Shown one piece after another: positions 54,425-63,930 of a stretch of 64,000 nucleotides of DNA (positions are counted from its first letter, which is position 1; every line of letters begins with the position of its first letter). Source of the DNA: CAWDMC01 sp963803295 (lineage in GTDB: Bacteria; Acidobacteriota; Terriglobia; UBA7540); NCBI GenBank assembly GCA_963803295.1, contig CAWDMC010000028.1:124001-188000 (forward strand). The letters are read 5' to 3'. The notes beneath the pieces are model-generated. The model saw nothing but the letters and a program-made list of their open reading frames with translations, did no database searches and had not been told where the DNA came from. Made by a program: the position numbers and the translations under genes.

Positions 54425-57400
54425 ACGACAGAATCTTTACCGACGATCCACTACTCAGGAGGCCTACGGCGACTCCAGGCTGTCCGTTCGCGTACAGCGT
54501 CCCGCTGGCGTTGTAGCTGATTACCTGGATCCCGTTCAGATAAACCCGATGGTTCGTCCCCTGCGATTCCAGCCGCAGCCGCCTGGGCGCCACGCCATTG
54601 TCAGTACTCGCGGACGCCAACAAGGTGAAGTTCAAAGAACCGGCATCATCCGTCCGGTAAAATCGAACTTCCCCTGCATAGACAATGGCCAGGTAACAGC
54701 TCCCGTTCCCTCCTCCTTGTACTCGCGTCGTCACTCCCACCCAACTCGACGAGCCCGGATCTTCACTATAGGTGATCTCCGAATACTGATCTGCCCCCAT
54801 CGGAGGCGTCACCAGCCGTGCCTGGGCAGCCAAACCAGACGCCCCAACCGCATACGCTCCATTGTCCTTTTGCAGATCGGTCCATGACCCCGGCGAATCC
54901 CACCTCCCATTTTCGGATAGAGGGCTTTCGGTGCCGCTGAAGCTGCTCGCGACGGTGGACCCGCCCCCCACCGAGAACGTAATCACGAAGTCGTCGGGAT
55001 TGGCGTTGCCGGTTCCGTCTTGACACCGCACATAGTAGCTGTAGCTGCCCCCGTCCGCCAGCCCGCTCACCGTCGTCGCCTGCGCCGTCCCGCCCGTACT
55101 GCTAAAGGTGTTCGGCATCGACCCGTACGCTACACCCGCCGTCAGCGCATACCGGCACGTCGCATTCTCATTCGTGGCCAAACTCAAGCTGGTCTGGCTC
55201 GTTCCAGCTGGCAGCACCCCGGTGGGTTGACCGTTCGACCGCACCGGCGGCGTCGTATCGACCGGCTGCGCTACCGTGAATGTAATCGTCAAATCGCTGG
55301 TGTTGGGATTGCCCGCCGTGTCCTGGCAACGGACGTAATAATTGTAGCTGCCGCCATTTACTAGCCCCGTGACCGGGGTGGAATGAGCCGTGGTGCCGGT
55401 GGCAGCGAACAGGTTCGGCATGGCGGCATAGGCCACTCCCGCACTGCTGGCATAACGGCAGGTGGCATTCTCGTCAGTGGTAAGACTCAGGGTGGCTTGG
55501 GTCGTTCCCGCCACCAGGGTTCCGCTGGGCGCTCCATTGGTGCGCACCGGCGGCGTCGTATCGACCGGCTGCGCCACCGTGAACCCAATCGTGAAATCGT
55601 CCGGGTTGGCGTTCGTCGCCGTGTCCTGGCAACGGACGTAATAATTGTAGCTGCCGCCGTTCACCAGCCCGCTCACCGTGCTCGAATGCGCGGTCCCGCC
55701 CGTACTGCTAAAGCTGTTCGGCATCGACCCGTACCCTACGCCCGCCGTCGTCGCGTACCGGCACGTCGCATTCTCATCCGTCGTCAGACTCAAGGTCGTC
55801 TGCGTCGTGCCCCCTGTCAGCGGCCCTGCCGGTTGTCCGTTGGATCGGAACGGGGGCGTCGTGTCAGCCGCACGCGATGGCCCCACCCGCAAACGACAGA
55901 ATCTTTACCGACGATCCACTACTCAGGAGGCCTACGGCGACTCCAGGCTGTCCGTTCGCGTACAGCGTCCCGCTGGCGTTGTAGCTGATTACCTGGATCC
56001 CGTTCAGATAAACCCGATGGTTCGTCCCCTGCGATTCCAGCCGCAGCCGCCTGGGCGCCACGCCATTGTCAGTACTCGCGGACGCCAATAAGGTGAAGTT
56101 CAAAGAACCGGCATCATCCGTCCGGTAAAATCGAACTTCCCCTGCATAGACAATGGCCAGGTAACAGCTCCCGTTCCCTCCTCCTTGTACTCGCGTCGTC
56201 ACTCCCACCCAACTCGACGAGCCCGGATCTTCACTATAGGTGATCTCCGAATACTGATCTGCCCCCATCGGAGGCGTCACCAGCCGTGCCTGGGCAGCCA
56301 AACCAGACGCCCCAACCGCATACGCTCCATTGTCCTTTTGCAGATCGGTCCATGACCCCGGCGAATCCCACCTCCCATTTTCGGATAGAGGGCTTTCGGT
56401 GCCGCTGAAGCTGCTCGCGACGGTGGACCCGCCCCCCACCGAGAACGTAATCACGAAGTCGTCGGGATTGGCGTTGCCGGTTCCGTCTTGACACCGCACA
56501 TAGTAGCTGTAGCTGCCCCCGTCCGCCAGCCCGCTCACCGTCGTCGCCTGCGCCGTCCCGCCCGTACTGCTAAAGGTGTTCGGCATCGACCCGTACGCTA
56601 CACCCGCCGTCAGCGCATACCGGCACGTCGCATTCTCATTCGTGGCCAAACTCAAGCCGGTCTGGCTCGTTCCAGCTGGCAGCACCCCCGTGGGTTGACC
56701 GTTCGACCGCACCGGCGGCGTCGTATCGACCGGCTGCGCTACCGTGAATGTAATCGTCAAATCGCTGGTGTTGGGATTGCCCGCCGTGTCCTGGCAACGG
56801 ACGTAATAATTGTAGCTGCCGCCATTTACTAGCCCCGTGACCGGGGTGGAATGAGCCGTGGTGCCGGTGGCAGCGAACAGGTTCGGCATGGCGGCATAGG
56901 CCACTCCCGCACTGCTGGCATAACGGCAGGTGGCATTCTCGTCAGTGGTAAGACTCAGGGTGGCTTGGGTCGTTCCCGCCACCAGGGTTCCGCTGGGCGC
57001 TCCATTGGTGCGCACCGGCGGCGTCGTATCGACCGGCTGCGCCACCGTGAACCCAATCGTGAAATCGTCCGGGTTGGCGTTCGTCGCCGTGTCCTGGCAA
57101 CGGACGTAATAATTGTAGCTGCCGCCGTTCACCAGCCCGCTCACCGTGCTCGAATGCGCGGTCCCGCCCGTACTGCTAAAGCTGTTCGGCATCGACCCGT
57201 ACCCTACGCCCGCCGTCGTCGCGTACCGGCACGTCGCATTCTCATCCGTGGTCAGACTCAAGGTCGTCTGCGTCGTGCCCCCTGTCAGCGGCCCTGCCGG
57301 TTGTCCGTTGGATCGGAACGGGGGCGTCGTGTCAGCCGCACCGATGGCCCCACCCGCAAACGACAGAATCTTTACCGACGATCCACTACTCAGGAGGCCT

Positions 57401-58205
57401 ACGGCGACTCCAGGCTGTCCGTTCGCGTACAGCGTCCCGCTGGCGTTGTAGCTGATTACCTGGATCCCGTTCAGATAAACCCGATGGTTCGTCCCCTGCG
57501 ATTCCAGCCGCAGCCGCCTGGGCGCCACGCCATTGTCAGTACTCGCGGACGCCAATAAGGTGAAGTTCAAAGAACCGGCATCATCCGTCCGGTAAAATCG
57601 AACTTCCCCTGCATAGACAATGGCCAGGTAACAGCTCCCGTTCCCTCCTCCTTGTACTCGCGTCGTCACTCCCACCCAACTCGACGAGCCCGGATCTTCA
57701 CTATAGGTGATCTCCGAATACTGATCTGCCCCCATCGGAGGCGTCACCAGCCGTGCCTGGGCAGCCAAACCAGACGCCCCAACCGCATACGCTCCATTGT
57801 CCTTTTGCAGATCGGTCCATGACCCCGGCGAATCCCACCTCCCATTTTCGGATAGAGGGCTTTCGGTGCCGCTGAAGCTGCTCGCGACGGTGGACCCGCC
57901 CCCCACCGAGAACGTAATCACGAAGTCGTCGGGATTGGCGTTGCCGGTTCCGTCTTGACACCGCACATAGTAGCTGTAGCTGCCCCCGTCCGCCAGCCCG
58001 CTCACCGTCGTCGCCTGCGCCGTCCCGCCCGTACTGCTAAAGGTGTTCGGCATCGACCCGTACGCTACACCCGCCGTCAGCGCATACCGGCACGTCGCAT
58101 TCTCATTCGTGGCCAAACTCAAGCCGGTCTGGCTCGTTCCAGCTGGCAGCACCCCCGTGGGTTGACCGTTCGACCGCACCGGCGGCGTCGTATCGACCGG
58201 CTGCG
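54395..58205 (+). repeat. Tandem ~1,467/1,468-bp repeats in the giant secreted-protein gene
   Basis: GTCAGCCGCA occurs at 54395, 55863 and 57331, a period of 1,468 bases. Copies A (54395-55862) and B (55863-57330) are complete; copy C runs from 57331 to about 58205. Differences are few, for example AACAAGGTG in A against AATAAGGTG in B and C. Copies A and B have one extra G (CACGCGATGG) where C has CACCGATGG. The intact unit is 1,467 bases or 489 codons. Confidence 0.92.
54396..55892 (-). pseudogene. Second fragment of the giant secreted protein (one full repeat unit)
   Basis: This 498-codon frame equals one complete ~1.47-kb repeat unit. It contains three CRYA modules, then a jelly-roll module of about 170 residues (SSFSGTESPLSENGRWDSPG ... 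NHRVYLNGIQVISYN ... VKILSFAGGA). It ends ACG-stop because of the same extra base that ends the first frame. It opens with MRVGPSRAADTTPP, identical to the following fragment. Without the frameshift it would be the internal part of a protein of about 2,807 residues. Confidence 0.78.
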
Positions 58206-61200
58206 TGACAGTTAGCGTGAGGCTCTGGTTGGCAGCCGTCCCCACACCATTGCTGGCCGTAATGGTAAAAATGTAACTTCCGGCCGTCCCCGACGCCGGC
58301 GTCCCAGCGAGCGTCGCGGTCCCATTTCCGTTATCCACGAACGTGACACCACTCGGCAATGCACCCGTCTTGGTCAGGGAAGGTGTCGGCGCTCCGGTCG
58401 CCGTTACCGTGAAAATTCCAGCCGCCCCCACCATAAACGTCGTGCTAGCTGCGCTGGTGATCGCCGGTGGTGTCGGTTCATTATTCGCCGTAAACGCCAC
58501 CAGTCCAAGAATGACGTTGTCGCTGTTTGTTCCTGTCCCAAACGTCGCACTTTGTGCTCCAGGCGCGGCGCCCACTTTGTATTCGATCAGTTGGCCCGTA
58601 CCGCTCAAGAAGCTCTGGCCAATCTGCCCTCGGTCTTTGAAGGATGTATTGGTGTCATCGAGTCCGGTGTATCCAGCTCCTGTTGTGCAACTGGTGTCCA
58701 CCCCAAGACAGTCAGCGAAAACCAAATCATTCGAATGCGATGTGGTGAGCCCGCTGACCGTTGCGACGCCACCTGATGCGGGAGTCGTGCTGTATTGGGC
58801 TGTACCATCCAGAGTAGCAATAGTCCCGGTATAGGAGTATTCTGCACATTCAAAGGCTCGGAACCCCACGGCGCTCCCTATCGTCAAAGTTACCGTGGTC
58901 GGAGCGTTGACGGCAGCCGGGACATAAAACATCTGCCCCCGATAACCGGTGACACTCCCCACCCCTGCCTTTGCAAAACCAATTGCGGTCCACGCACCAT
59001 TATTCAGATCGCTCATCGAAGCGGACGCCGTTGACGATTGCCATGTAGCTGCACAGACCAAGAGATGCCCAGCTCCGGGGTTTTGATGAAGAGCGATGGA
59101 CAGTGTAGAGCCACTATCTCCGCCAAAGTCGACTACCCCCGTTACGCTACCGCTTACGTAAGCAAGGTTGGATGAACCACCTCCTCCATTGCTAACCGTC
59201 AGCGTGAAGCTTTGATTGGCAGGAGTACCACCATTGCTGGCGGTGATCGTGATCGAGTAACTGCCGGCCGTGCCCGACGCAGGGAGCCCACTTAGAGTCG
59301 CGGTCGCATTTCCGTTGTCCTTAAACGTCACACCACTCGGCAGTGCGCCCGTCTCACTCAGGGACGGCGTCGGCGTGCCGCTCGCCGTCACCAGGAAACT
59401 TCCCGGGATGAGCACTGTAAGTGTCGTGCTACTCGCGCTGGTTATGGCGGGAGGCTGCCCGATTGAAAAACTTATTGGGTAATCGTCAGGGTTCACGGCC
59501 CCGCCGGCGTTTTCACAGCGGACAAAGAAATTATAGCTGCCGCCACTGACCAGCCCGGTCACAGTGCTGGAATGGACTGTTCCGCCGGTAGTCGCGAACG
59601 TGTTGGGCATTGACCCATACCCAACCCCAGCCGTGGGGGCATAGCGACACGTGGCATTCTGGTCGGTGACGAGGCTTACGACCGCCTGCGTAGTGCCCGC
59701 CGGTAGTATTCCCGAAGGCTGACCACCACTGCGACCTATCGGTTCAACGAACCGTATCCGACGGATCGTGCCGCCATTCAAATCCGCATAAAAAAGATCT
59801 CCGCCGGGTCCGGTCTCGAGGTCCACTGGGCTCGCCGCACCTAGCAGGAAATCCGCTTTGTTAGTGGGATCCGGAAGGCCGTTGGATCCCTTAAATATTA
59901 CCCATATGTTGTTCCGCAGATAGTCGGAAAAAAAGAGCGCGCCCTGATAACTGGCCGGATAGCTGCCAGAACCGTAGAAAGCCAGTCCGGAAATCGCTCC
60001 GCTGCCAACCCCGGTCTCGTCGCCAGGAACAACCTTTTGCTGATGGAGGTACGAAAAATAAGGAGCGGTCGTCTGCGCCGTCTGAGAATAAATCGAACTG
60101 CAAATACTCGATCCAGAATAGGCTGTGGTGGCGCTGCCTTCATAACAAGGCCACCCGAAGTTCTCCACAATTCCATCGATGGAGTTGGGAATTCGGTTGA
60201 TTTGCTCCGAGTTATTCCACCCCCTGTCCGCAACCCAGATTTCTTGCGTGCCAGGACGCATGGTCAAACGCGGGCTTCTGAGTCCGTAGGCGACAATGCG
60301 CGGCTCATTGGGATCTAGCGGTGCGATTTGCGAAGCATTGGCATCGAGTGCGGCTATGGCCCCGTCCAACCAGCCACTGCTCCAACTGTGCACCCGGTCG
60401 CCGCCCGCCACCCAAGTGTGAGGAATTCCCGCAGCCGTTAGCTGGCTATGGAGCTGGTCCATATCGGCGGTCCAGACGGACTGGTCTCCGCTAATCCACA
60501 GACGATTGCTGCTCGTAAACGGGTGGGCGTCGCCCGCTACTAGCGCGGGGACAAAATAAAGGTTGTAGTTGGTCTGCGAGCCAAAGTTAAGAGGCAGACC
60601 GGGGAACGTGGTAATGTCGTTAAGCTGCGCAGGCGAATCCCACGCGGCGGCTGCACTAAAAATGTTGGGATGCCGGAAAATCGAAAATAGCACGCCGTTC
60701 CCAGACTTGCTGAAGCCGATCAGGAATCGCTGCGGAGTCGCGCCAGCGGGCAAAAAACTGTCCCCCCAGGGGACAAGTTCCCGGACAATGAAGGTCTCCA
60801 TCCATTTGGTTTGATCCGTGGCGTGATCGCCGTACCACGGCTCGTACCCAAACGAGGGGGCAATCAGCGTCATGTTAAAGCGGTTCGGTACGTCAAGGAG
60901 CCGGAGCTCTTCCAATCCGTCGCCAAATTGGGAACCCTGATTTGTGACACCGGCCTCGACGGGCAGCACGTACAGCAATCGCCGCGGGCGGCCCGGTGCA
61001 GGGTTGGTGGGCTCCAAAACCCGCACGATTAAGGGCTGCGAACCCTGGAATTGAGAAGTTACCGGATAGCTCTTCACACCATTGGCGTCAACGGTGGGCG
61101 TCCCGACAGCCATGGAGGTAGTCTCCCGAACTGGCTGGCCCGTGTCCGGCTGGACTCGGATGACGGATCCGTCCAGCGTAACTGGGTCTGACGGTGTGCG

Positions 61201-62220
61201 GAGGTCCTGGCTGCGTAACGCGCCCCCCTCGTTCAGGGGATCGGGGCTCGGGGAATCGGTCTGGCCAATATCGACGAATGCTGAACTGGCTCCATCGCCG
61301 CCCGACGCGTAGAGTGAGCCATCGGGACCGAACGCCAGATTGCCGACGGGCTGGTCCGGATATCGCTGGTACCAGTCCTCCACAAGAACCTGCTCTACGC
61401 CAGTCATCATGTTCCCGTTCGCCTGGAGACGAGAAAGGCGGCCGCCACTGACCGTACCATTATGGGTGTAAAGAACATACACATAGGGCTTAGCCGGAAA
61501 GGCCGGATCGAGCGCCATACCTCGTAAGCCGCCGTTGCCAGAGCTATCCACGTTCGACTGCAGGTCGGCGAAGACAGTGGGAGACGTGGCGGTAAGGCTG
61601 TCAAACACCAGAATTATCCCGTTCTTTTGGGCCACAAAGACCCGGCCGTCTGAGGCGAACTGAAAGGCAGTCGGGCTCGCGAGCCCACTGAAAACCACCG
61701 ATTCCTGAAACCCAGGCTGGCCCGTGGAAAAGGACCAGATAACCGGCGAGGTCATGGTGTTGCCGGCGAGATCCATAGCTCCGCTGACCGTTGCCGTGTA
61801 AGTTCGCGAGCCAATCAGATCTGCGCTCGGGGCGAGCGTCACGGTCTGAGTCGAGGCGTCGTAACTCAGGCTGGCCGGAACGCTCACGTTTGCCGAATCC
61901 CTCAAAACGAAAGCAACTGAGGCCTGTTGAATCGGCTCGCTGAAAGTGGCCCTTACCTTGACGTTTACGGCTTGGCCATTCACCCCCGGGGATGGTGATC
62001 GCCCAATGATCGTGGGCGGCTGGGAGTCACTCTGGGCCCGTGCGGAGGGAGTACCTATTACCGCTAACGAGAGTACGAACAGAAGTGAGAATCCCAATAC
62101 CCGCGAATCGTATCGACGGAGCCTGGAAGGCTCCGCGCGTGCACCGCTACCAGGGTGGTTGCAGGTATACCCTGAATCGAGCAGGCTAACGAAATGTCGT
62201 GAAATCGACCGTTCCGTCAC
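55864..62220 (-). CDS. Giant secreted protein: Big_5, sorbosone-dehydrogenase-like propeller with inserted esterase, many repeat modules (frame broken at its end)
   Basis: This is a 2,118-residue exported protein. The signal sequence (about 41-62, VLGFSLLFVLSLAVIGTPSA) is followed by a Big_5 Ig-like domain (67-168). A glucose/sorbosone dehydrogenase-type beta-propeller then begins (175-365, up to GSVIRVQPDTGQP). An alpha/beta-hydrolase esterase follows (about 392-625, nucleophile S504 in IGFSKSGNG, candidate His in GDRVHSW). The propeller resumes (634-820, PRIVAYGLRSPRL ... ENFGWPCYEG). CRYA modules, He_PIG-like Ig domains, a YVQGN-related module and jelly-roll modules complete it. The start is GTG with an AGGAG site seven bases upstream. 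The frame ends at a +1 insertion, after which two fragments continue. Confidence 0.85.
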   Translation of the reverse strand: MTERSISRHFVSLLDSGYTCNHPGSGARAEPSRLRRYDSRVLGFSLLFVLSLAVIGTPSARAQSDSQPPTIIGRSPSPGVNGQAVNVKVRATFSEPIQQASVAFVLRDSANVSVPASLSYDASTQTVTLAPSADLIGSRTYTATVSGAMDLAGNTMTSPVIWSFSTGQPGFQESVVFSGLASPTAFQFASDGRVFVAQKNGIILVFDSLTATSPTVFADLQSNVDSSGNGGLRGMALDPAFPAKPYVYVLYTHNGTVSGGRLSRLQANGNMMTGVEQVLVEDWYQRYPDQPVGNLAFGPDGSLYASGGDGASSAFVDIGQTDSPSPDPLNEGGALRSQDLRTPSDPVTLDGSVIRVQPDTGQPVRETTSMAVGTPTVDANGVKSYPVTSQFQGSQPLIVRVLEPTNPAPGRPRRLLYVLPVEAGVTNQGSQFGDGLEELRLLDVPNRFNMTLIAPSFGYEPWYGDHATDQTKWMETFIVRELVPWGDSFLPAGATPQRFLIGFSKSGNGVLFSIFRHPNIFSAAAAWDSPAQLNDITTFPGLPLNFGSQTNYNLYFVPALVAGDAHPFTSSNRLWISGDQSVWTADMDQLHSQLTAAGIPHTWVAGGDRVHSWSSGWLDGAIAALDANASQIAPLDPNEPRIVAYGLRSPRLTMRPGTQEIWVADRGWNNSEQINRIPNSIDGIVENFGWPCYEGSATTAYSGSSICSSIYSQTAQTTAPYFSYLHQQKVVPGDETGVGSGAISGLAFYGSGSYPASYQGALFFSDYLRNNIWVIFKGSNGLPDPTNKADFLLGAASPVDLETGPGGDLFYADLNGGTIRRIRFVEPIGRSGGQPSGILPAGTTQAVVSLVTDQNATCRYAPTAGVGYGSMPNTFATTGGTVHSSTVTGLVSGGSYNFFVRCENAGGAVNPDDYPISFSIGQPPAITSASSTTLTVLIPGSFLVTASGTPTPSLSETGALPSGVTFKDNGNATATLSGLPASGTAGSYSITITASNGGTPANQSFTLTVSNGGGGSSNLAYVSGSVTGVVDFGGDSGSTLSIALHQNPGAGHLLVCAATWQSSTASASMSDLNNGAWTAIGFAKAGVGSVTGYRGQMFYVPAAVNAPTTVTLTIGSAVGFRAFECAEYSYTGTIATLDGTAQYSTTPASGGVATVSGLTTSHSNDLVFADCLGVDTSCTTGAGYTGLDDTNTSFKDRGQIGQSFLSGTGQLIEYKVGAAPGAQSATFGTGTNSDNVILGLVAFTANNEPTPPAITSAASTTFMVGAAGIFTVTATGAPTPSLTKTGALPSGVTFVDNGNGTATLAGTPASGTAGSYIFTITASNGVGTAANQSLTLTVTQPVDTTPPVRSNGQPTGVLPAGTSQTGLSLATNENATCRYALTAGVAYGSMPNTFSSTGGTAQATTVSGLADGGSYSYYVRCQDGTGNANPDDFVITFSVGGGSTVASSFSGTESPLSENGRWDSPGSWTDLQKDNGAYAVGASGLAAQARLVTPPMGADQYSEITYSEDPGSSSWVGVTTRVQGGGNGSCYLAIVYAGEVRFYRTDDAGSLNFTLLASASTDNGVAPRRLRLESQGTNHRVYLNGIQVISYNASGTLYANGQPGVAVGLLSSGSSVKILSFAGGAIGAADTTPPFRSNGQPAGPLTGGTTQTTLSLTTDENATCRYATTAGVGYGSMPNSFSSTGGTAHSSTVSGLVNGGSYNYYVRCQDTATNANPDDFTIGFTVAQPVDTTPPVRTNGAPSGTLVAGTTQATLSLTTDENATCRYASSAGVAYAAMPNLFAATGTTAHSTPVTGLVNGGSYNYYVRCQDTAGNPNTSDLTITFTVAQPVDTTPPVRSNGQPTGVLPAGTSQTGLSLATNENATCRYALTAGVAYGSMPNTFSSTGGTAQATTVSGLADGGSYSYYVRCQDGTGNANPDDFVITFSVGGGSTVASSFSGTESPLSENGRWDSPGSWTDLQKDNGAYAVGASGLAAQARLVTPPMGADQYSEITYSEDPGSSSWVGVTTRVQGGGNGSCYLAIVYAGEVRFYRTDDAGSLNFTLLASASTDNGVAPRRLRLESQGTNHRVYLNGIQVISYNASGTLYANGQPGVAVGLLSSGSSVKILSFAGGAIACG

Positions 62221-62227
62221 TCATTCG

Positions 62228-62252
62228 CTCCTAAGATCTGGGGAACCAGATC
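62228..62252 (-). promoter_or_regulatory. Ribosome site with adjacent leader hairpin of the giant gene
   Basis: On the minus strand GATCTGG-TTCC-CCAGATC (62235-62252) forms a perfect 7-bp stem. It ends two bases before AGGAG (62228-62232), which is seven bases from the GTG start at 62220. The hairpin could occlude or expose the ribosome site or protect the message. It is a sequence-based suggestion only. Confidence 0.4.
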
Positions 62253-62356
62253 ACAAAACCCCAGCACCAAGCGCTTACGATCAACAGGTTGTGACCAGTG
62301 CAAAGGTCGTCGAAAGCTTACACCAATCTTCGAACGCTGTTAAGTGCCCATGCGAC

Positions 62357-62389
62357 TATTAGAGATCTATCAATCCAGTATTAGAGATC
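62357..62389 (-). promoter_or_regulatory. Paired 11-bp direct repeats 22 bp apart upstream of the giant gene
   Basis: TATTAGAGATC occurs at 62357-62367 and 62379-62389 on the plus strand (GATCTCTAATA on the minus strand). The 22-base period is about two helical turns, as expected for a dimeric or tandem regulator binding one DNA face. The site is about 140-170 bases upstream of the GTG. Nothing else is seen in 62221-62513. Confidence 0.35.
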
Positions 62390-62513
62390 GATCTGCCCGA
62401 CCCTCCGGATGTCTGTCAGTTATTCACTAGATGGTTCTCACAACCTTGACCGCGTGCGATTGTCAAGATGGTAGCCCAGTGGAGCGGAGCGGACTGAGCC
62501 TGTCAAGCAATTT

Positions 62514-63930
62514 AAAAATGTTACTTTCGGGTGATTCGTCCTGCAACGCGAAATGTTACCCGTCGTCGTCGTGGTTTTTCCTTTCTTCTTGTCTTGGCAG
62601 TTGTCTTGGTTCTTGTCTTTTTCTCAGCGCGCCTTGTGCGCGCGCCTGTGATTTTGTTTTTCTCTGAAGGTGCCGCGAGTTTCTGAGAAACAGCCGAGAC
62701 CGCAGGCTTCTCTGCCACCACGCTGGTGCTCCGTTGGAAAATCCGTTCCCGCTTGCTCTGAATCGTCTGGGAGAGTTGAAAGGGGTCGAGCGTCTGGCGT
62801 AGCCGGCGAAGTTCGGCCACCCGTTCTGGGTCCACCCCTGACGAGGCCGCCACTCGCTGAAAAGGGGTCTGGGGTGCTTCGTAGTGCCGCCGCAAGCGCG
62901 AGCCGATCCGCTCCTTGCGGCTCAGTTTCACCGAGGGCAGGAAGAGGTTCTGAAACAATCGCAGCTCACCCCGGTAAAGCTCGTCCATGGCGGCCCGTGC
63001 CGCTTCCGTCTCGTAACGCACGTAGCCCAGCAAGCGCCGTACATGCGTCCAGTTCTTCTGCTCGATGTGGGCGTTGTCGTCTTTCTTATAGGGCCGCCCA
63101 CGGGTGAATTGAATGTCGTGGGCCTGGCAGTAAGCCCAGAGGTGAGCATTGATGAACTCCGAGCCGTTGTCGGAATCGATGCCCCGCAAGGGAAAAGGCA
63201 AAGCCTGGCGGACCGCTTCCAGAGCGGCTCGCACCCCTTCCTGGCTCTTGCCCAGCACCGCTCGGCTTTCCGTCCAGCCCGTGTGAATGTCAGTCACGTT
63301 CAGCGAGTAGCAGTAGTCGCCCGCCGCCGAATTGCCCGAGTGGGAGACCAGATCGATTTCCGTGAACCCCGGCCTCTTCACGTCCCACTGATCCGTCTTC
63401 ACGGGGATGTGGTGCTTCAATAAGCTCCCCGGCTTGGTGCGGCCATAAATCCTTTGCCGCAGCTTCCGCTTCTCCGAACCCAGCCGGTAGTCGATGGAGC
63501 GGGGGCTGATCTGAAGCAGCTGCTTTTCCAACTCCGGCGTCAGCCGGAAGCGGCGGCGAATCCAAGGCATCCACTCCGGCAGCAGGGCTTTCAGCCGTAC
63601 TGACCAGGGATAATCGGCCGCCTCCCAGACCGCCTTCAAGATCGAGACCAGCCGTGGGCCATAGGTCACCCCCCGGCGCCGTCGTTGGGAAACCGGCCGG
63701 GCGGCAGGCGGCGAACCATTCAGCAAACGAATCGCGTGCTTGCGATGATAACGGCAGTTGGCGCAAAACTCGTCCAGGATGCGCTGCCTTTCCGCCCGAC
63801 TAGCTCGTTGGTAACGAGGATAAACTTGTTGCCAATATTCTCTTCTCGAAAGTCGACTCATGAGGTTACCCGTATCCATGACGGGTAACATTCTCAAATT
63901 GCGCGACGATAGCCCACTGGTAACATTTTA
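62514..63930 (-). mobile_element. Insertion sequence with ~50-bp imperfect terminal inverted repeats
   Basis: The left end (from about 62514, AAAATGTTACTTTCGGG...) and the reverse complement of the right end (from about 63930, AAAATGTTACCAGTGGG...) align over about 50 bases. Both share an inner ATGTTACCCGTC block near 62553-62564 and near 63880-63891. One DDE transposase fills the element. No target duplication could be defined because the outermost bases are ambiguous by one A. Confidence 0.7.
62521..63897 (-). CDS. DDE (integrase-core) transposase, IS481/ISNCY-like
   Basis: This is a 458-residue transposase. An N-terminal HTH-type region (YWQQVYPRYQRASRAERQRI) and a helical segment precede an rve catalytic core. 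The core has FTEIDLVSHSGN (first Asp), GIDSDNGSEFINAHLW (second Asp) and KKDDNAHIEQKNWTHVRRL (Glu). A long Lys/Arg-rich tail ends it (about 400-458). The start is uncertain. ATGs at 63897, 63879 and 63861 are in frame, and 63861 gives MSRLSRREYWQQ. The first lies within the terminal inverted repeat. The family assignment between IS481 and ISNCY groups is tentative. Confidence 0.88.
   Translation of the reverse strand: MRMLPVMDTGNLMSRLSRREYWQQVYPRYQRASRAERQRILDEFCANCRYHRKHAIRLLNGSPPAARPVSQRRRRGVTYGPRLVSILKAVWEAADYPWSVRLKALLPEWMPWIRRRFRLTPELEKQLLQISPRSIDYRLGSEKRKLRQRIYGRTKPGSLLKHHIPVKTDQWDVKRPGFTEIDLVSHSGNSAAGDYCYSLNVTDIHTGWTESRAVLGKSQEGVRAALEAVRQALPFPLRGIDSDNGSEFINAHLWAYCQAHDIQFTRGRPYKKDDNAHIEQKNWTHVRRLLGYVRYETEAARAAMDELYRGELRLFQNLFLPSVKLSRKERIGSRLRRHYEAPQTPFQRVAASSGVDPERVAELRRLRQTLDPFQLSQTIQSKRERIFQRSTSVVAEKPAVSAVSQKLAAPSEKNKITGARTRRAEKKTRTKTTAKTRRKEKPRRRRVTFRVAGRITRK

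Noticed and set aside
54210..58215. Long plus-strand open frames opposite the giant protein (for example 55383-55988 and 56851-57558)
   Set aside because: They are Arg/Pro-rich mirror translations of a GC-rich repeat gene and repeat with the same period. There is no start context or family resemblance.
53795..62220. Tandem repeats as a CRISPR array
   Set aside because: The repeats are ~1.47 kb and coding, without short palindromic repeats or unique spacers. No cas genes are present.
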